The translations under genes and the position numbers were made by a program. Below the pieces are notes generated by a model. The model did not search any database. It worked only from the letters and a program-made list of their open reading frames with translations, and was not told the DNA's origin. This document shows, one piece after another, positions 18,328-23,260 of a stretch of DNA of 23,260 nt. The DNA lies in NCBI GenBank assembly GCA_001953115.1, contig LSSL01001965.1, forward strand, positions 1-23,260, written 5' to 3'. The stretch's first letter is position 1; each line of letters starts with the position of its first letter. The DNA is from Smittium mucronatum. Lineage: Eukaryota > Kickxellomycota > Harpellomycetes > Harpellales > Legeriomycetaceae.

Positions 18328-19890
18328 GTATAAATATTTAAAAGTAATTGTGCTTCATAAAGAATACCCCACATAAAGATATTGTAATAAAAAAATGATA
18401 GTTATGAAAGTATTCAAAGCCACCAATTCGTATTTGTTTCCGATTAGTTTAAATGACCTTTCGCTCCTTCAAGACCGACCTAAAAAATAATGAACGAAGA
18501 TTTGAATTAAATAAAATTTTAAATTAAACTATTTGTCTCGCAATAACACCACTAATTGGGTTACTCTCAAATGTTTTTATAAAATAGGAGCTTGTTTTAT
18601 AAATATTGAAGCTATATATGGTTTAGCAACCGAAAGAAATTGCGAAATAAATCATTTACACGCCTATTCTAATAAATACTAAAACTCAGATTATTTCAAG
18701 TATTTTTTAGTCTACACTTTTTCAATTTCAGTAGGAAAAAAGGATGCGGATATACCCACATTTTATTAGTTGATCAACTTAAAAATTCGCCTATTTTTTA
18801 GTCGAATAAACAATACTTCGCTTCGTAAATTAACACTTGTTTTTTCGCAAAATAACCCAATCTTCTTCATCAAATGATTTGATTTTGAGTCTTTACTAGA
18901 GAAAAGAATATATTGAAACATCTAATTAAACAATCCTGGAGCCGGGGAAATACTGCCCGTTTATTTTCACTGAAGTAAAATGAAACTTCACGATTAAACC
19001 GAATTTACTGCAGGCTATTGGCATTCTATAATATGATCTAAAAGTGCCATCAAACAAATTACAATCAATTTTGATTTGTAGAAATTAAATTGTTCTTTGA
19101 AAGTCCAAACATTAATTTACATGTCAAATCAAAAAATCTCTATTTAGTTATATGCTGATAAATTTTCAATAAAATTAGGTAAAAAAAAATTTTAAACCCA
19201 TAACGAAATTGACATAAATTATATATTTGTATTTGAGTAAATGTTAAAAATATCCTAATTTATTGTGAAATTTTAAATTTCTTGAAGGCATACTATTACA
19301 GCTAAAAGCCCGCTAATTTTCCTAAATCCATACAATATTGGTGTTACACGGGTCATAATTTTGCCAATACTTTTGTTTTATATATAAAAAAGCAGATATA
19401 TAAAAAATATAAAAGAAATAATAGTAAAAGTCACGACTCTTAGGGAATATAAGACTAATGAGTCCTTGATACAGCCCCTATCATCAAAGTCTAGAAGAAC
19501 GGGTTAACCAACTAGCTTTGTGAAGCCAAAAGCTTAAAAGCCAAATTATAAATGCAGAAAAACGAATTTTTTATTTTAATCTAATATAATATCTCAAGTT
19601 TCAGATTGAGAGCTATAAATTTTTTAGGAGGCATCCGAGATGGTTCAAAACAACTTAAATCTATGGTCATCAAATAATAGGAGTATGAAAATAATACTTA
19701 GTACAAAGCGTGTATTATTACAAGTAAAGCAAAAAAAACCTTACTCATTGATTGAAAACAATATATTATTTATTTCAGCGACCATAGATACTATATATGT
19801 ATATATATAAAGCTAGAGATGAGTAAAAAAAGGATGTAGTAAATGTTTATGTAAAAAATAATATTTCATTAGTAAAAAAGTATTTAGTTT
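18328..19890. other. AT-rich intergenic DNA, no firm gene
   Basis: Short open fragments only, for example one near 18395-18490. A (TA)-rich run lies at about 19791-19809. No tRNA or other RNA gene was found. Confidence 0.5.
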
Positions 19891-20065
19891 GAGAGGAAAA
19901 AATAAGACGAGAATGAAGGAGCGAGCAGGGGTAAGAGTTAAGAGAAAGGTGAAGGATAGTTAGTACAGATTATGACAAGAATAAAAGAAGTTGGGGAAAG
20001 AGTGTGTGAGAGTAGGCTTATGGGAGAGGGGACTCGGGAAGGTTGATGTTTTAGGGGGGGGGGGG
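19891..20065 (+). other. Purine-rich tract ending in G12
   Basis: For about 170 bases the + strand is dominated by A and G with repeated GAGAG/GGAAGG-type motifs. It ends in twelve consecutive G (20054-20065). There is no open frame. Strand-asymmetric purine tracts of this kind can form triplex or R-loop structures; this is known chemistry, not something shown here. Confidence 0.7.
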
Positions 20066-23059
20066 TGAATACATACTTTTTGTAGTTTATTTCAATTAAT
20101 GTCCTTAATTTTATCTCGAAATTCTAGAAATGAAATGCTTTCATCTGATTTTTTTTTTCTTTCTTTGATCCTATAATTGTATTTTCCTTGGCATTAAAGT
20201 GTAGAGCTTTTATTTTCAGCTCAAAAATACACGTGAAACATTGGGATATATAACTTTCATTCGAATTTTCATTAATTCTAGAATTATTATATTTTTAGTT
20301 GGTTATTTATGAAAATTATGCTCCTTGTAACATCAATATCATATGGATTTGGGAAAATTTATATTTATTTTAGTTAAATAATATACTTGCTAGAAATTTA
20401 AGTGTTTACAAAATAAAGTAGGTTATTTTGATTAACTTGCAATTTTATTCGTTTCAACTTTTACCCTTTCAATCGTTTTTTTAGCAATCCGCGGGTGGAT
20501 TATTTGATTTCATTGTGACCTATTTTCAACATAAAAATAATAAATCCTTCAAGACTTGATAATCTGAACCAATGATTTATGTTACCCAACGATTTTTAAA
20601 AATTCAATAGACTTTATTAAAGTAAAGAAATTCAGTATGCTTTCGATTAAATTTATCAGAGTTACGAGGATTAAAATGCTCCCTAACTGTTAAAAGATGA
20701 TTTAAACAAAGAGTTGAAATATCTATCCAATATTAAAATTAAACTTTTCAATGTTATTTATTTATTTTTTATATCAAACTGGGCCTTATTTATTATTATT
20801 TTGCATAACTTGATTAAAATTTTTCAGATATGTATGTAAACCATTTTTTTATACTTAATTTGACACATAAATCATTTTTTAGGCTTGGTAACCACAATTT
20901 GATTTGGATTTGATGTTTTTCTTCCTTAAAATATGATTTCACATAAATCAGTATGTATATATTTGTAAACCATTATTTCTAAAGAAATATTTTGAAAAAT
21001 ATTTTCCTATTAAGAAAAGTAAATTTGGTATGAGCTTTCAGTGGTAGCGATACAGAATCTGCAACGTTCTTTTTTAATATCAACTTTCTATCTTTTTTAA
21101 ACTTTATGGCTGTATAAATTTATATTATTTCAAAACTAACAACTATTGTTAGCGCTAAAAGAAATTTAATTATCATATATATCGGAAGAGTTAAGATTTA
21201 TTAATATACTAAAATCTAACGAAATTTTCCCAAGAAAAAAGTTATACGCCTATTTAATGTTTTTTTTTATTAATAAACAATGCCACCCTGTAATTTTTAT
21301 CTTTTATATCCTATTTTTAGTTCAAATACTATCCTGAAAAAATTGTGATATGACTAAATACATGAGGGGAGGAGGGGTGAGAAAAAGTCCATGATAGAAT
21401 ATATTTTGTCTTATTTAAATTTTAATTTGAACATCATTTCGATTTATTACCTCATTTTATCTGTAACAACCACTAAGGTTTTTTTTCTGTAGACTAAATG
21501 GTATATTGATTAATATTTATTCGAAAAGAATATTTCCGGAGAATTAGTAATTGTATTTCCGATTTAGTAATGTTTTTTTTATAGCTTTTAAATTGCATAA
21601 ATAAGTATGTTTTGTTAAGGTTATCGTTGATATTAAATATACTTTAAAGTATATATTTTAAATACGAAAAAATAAACTGGATTTAAAATTTTTTTATTAA
21701 AGTCATCTGATTTTTTAAAAAAAAAGATTGCTCCAAGCGATAAAAAACTAGAAAATAATCATCAAAATAAAAATAATAATTATTTTATGTAAGCATATAA
21801 GGAATTGATGTGATACCAGAATTATCTATTTAGAAATAAAATCTAAACTTATAACCTCTCGCGGCTACATTTTTATTCCGGTCCAACCTTCTAATAGATT
21901 TATATTATGAATATTTTTTTAAATTGATTGTAGTTTGAAGCTTGTATTTGAAAAATGGTATAATTGATATTACGAGGTTTCTAAATTAATAAGATAAGAT
22001 TTTTTACTTGTTTCTTAACATCTTTCTTCCTATTATTACTGATATTAATTTGCTATCGTTTTATTTTTTTATATTCCTAAGAAAAAAATACATAAATCAA
22101 AGAAAAAAAATCCCCTTTTATAAAAAAATGATATTATAACAAAGGTGGCTATCTCCGAAACTTCGCAAGAATCCACTAATTTTTTATTTTAAAACTCTAA
22201 ATACAGTTTTTAATTTTTTATGACCAAAATAATATCGTAAAATTTTTAATCGGGAAAAATTAAAGAGAGTTTCAATAATAAAATTCCCACCCAAAGCTTG
22301 AAAATTTTGCTATAAATATTAGAAATTAATTTGATTCAGATATTTTGATATGAGAAAGTAAAAAACATAACACGAATATGGCAAGAACCAGAATTCACAT
22401 TCTTCAAATTTTGCCTCTTTATATAATATCTTCTTTTAATAGATAAAACTTAATTAATGCGATTTATATGTGTTGGATTTTAAAAGTACCACTACCTTTA
22501 TTTTAAATTAAAGGTTTTAATAATATAAAAAAAAATTCAAGATAGGCCAGATTAGGTGCGTTTTAAAGGAAAGAAAAAATATATAAATGCACATTTTTAA
22601 GTTTATAAGTTTTGAATAAGTATCAATATTTTAAATTTTTAAGCTGAAATATATTTGAGTTTTAAGTTTCAATTACTTTTTACTCTGAGATATTTTTGGC
22701 TTATTTATTTTCAACTTTTGAAACTCAGCCAAATAATTAAAGTTTAAATGTTATTTATTTATAAGAAATTTTCCCGGGGCGAGCCAAGAAAGCTGGCTTG
22801 TATTTTCTTTATAAATAAATTCGACAAATTTTGAGTAGCTTGTGTTGTTTTCGCATCCTCATTACTATTACATCTCTTGTTATTGATGAAAGTCTCTTTG
22901 TTCCATTTGCTTCTATTATTAAAACTTTATTATTAAGTTTTCTTGAATTATCTTTGGCTTTCTTTGTAATTTATTTTTATTTTCGTTCATATAATAGAAT
23001 TTGGTTATCTTTTAACTCAAAATACAAAATTAATTCACGTGGTAATTCAATCTGGGGAA
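20066..23059. other. AT-rich intergenic DNA, no gene seen
   Basis: About 3 kb of A+T-rich spacer. A small GC-bearing hairpin CGAGCCA/TGGCTTG (22780-22800, 7-nt loop, one G-T pair) is the only structured spot. An 87-codon + frame at 22831-23094 has no ATG and arises from T-rich sequence that lacks stop codons. Confidence 0.55.
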
Positions 23060-23161
23060 AAAAAAGTTTTTTTTTTCGTTTGTTTGTTTTTTAAAATCTT
23101 TTTCTTTCACTTTCTTTCTTTTTTTTGTCTTCTTTTTCTTCTCGTTAACTTTTTTTTTTTT
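23060..23161 (+). repeat. Pyrimidine-rich tract
   Basis: Runs of T and CTTT/TTTC units with few purines. The complementary strand is A/G-rich and reads as a lysine-rich open frame (23030-23218, ATG start), which is explained by composition. Confidence 0.7.
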
Positions 23162-23260
23162 GACATTACTATGAAAAATAGTTCTTCTTTCTCGGTCGTA
23201 TATTTTACCCCGTGACATATAACAATAAAATCATTTTTCAAAATATTAAATGAAAATTTA
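23162..23260. other. AT-rich window end
   Basis: No feature seen except CCCCGTGACATATAACAATAAAATC near 23207-23231, which has pieces of the tiny repeat (CCGTGACATA and ACAATAAAAT) but in reversed order; probably coincidental. Confidence 0.3.

Noticed and set aside
22831..23094. 87-codon hydrophobic + frame
   Set aside because: It contains no ATG at all and follows from a T-rich strand that lacks stop codons.
23030..23218. Lysine-rich minus-strand frame
   Set aside because: It starts at ATG, but its composition is explained by the complementary pyrimidine tract.

Overview
The window looks like a gene-poor, very AT-rich stretch of a fungal nuclear genome, probably from an early-diverging (zygomycete- or chytrid-grade) lineage. 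The evidence is the protein types (a Cdc4/Mlc1-like myosin essential light chain and a fungal-type ABCG half-transporter), short spliceosomal introns, poly(A)-tailed retroposons and long A+T-rich spacers. I cannot name the genus. There are no bacterial operons, rRNA genes, convincing tRNA genes or CRISPR arrays. An assembly gap of 454 N lies at 11393-11846.

Layout: 1-7008 is AT-rich intergenic DNA. It holds one SINE-like insertion (522-701, with 15-bp target-site duplications), microsatellites and one minus-strand copy of a tiny poly(A)-tailed repeat (6049-6092). The myosin essential light chain gene runs on the + strand as three exons (7009-7014, 7095-7128, 7240-7676) that join into a 158-residue protein. 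It is convergent with a minus-strand gene (7924-9063) for a 379-residue, Ser/Asn-rich, probably disordered protein of unknown function. From 9064 to 13241 there is no firm gene; this stretch has exon-like fragments, a GC-bearing palindrome, two more copies of the tiny repeat with clear target-site duplications (one spanning the N gap) and a possible TTAA-flanked MITE. The ABCG transporter (13242-15089, minus strand) is intact and single-exon. From 15090 to the end I see only weak coding candidates (a decayed-looking reading frame at 15487-15953, a 62-codon membrane ORF at 17326-17514, an exon-like segment at 18255-18327), a perfect 21-bp hairpin, a chain of inverted repeats, a purine-rich tract and a pyrimidine-rich tract.

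The three solid genes do not form a pathway. The light chain would serve class II/V myosin in cytokinesis and polarised transport, the transporter would export a lipid or drug-like substrate, and the third protein is an orphan. The most unusual signal is a family of very short poly(A)-tailed inserts. Three copies share the same 5' boundary and a ~31-nt body, two have perfect target-site duplications, and their 3' end resembles that of the longer SINE-like element at 522-701.
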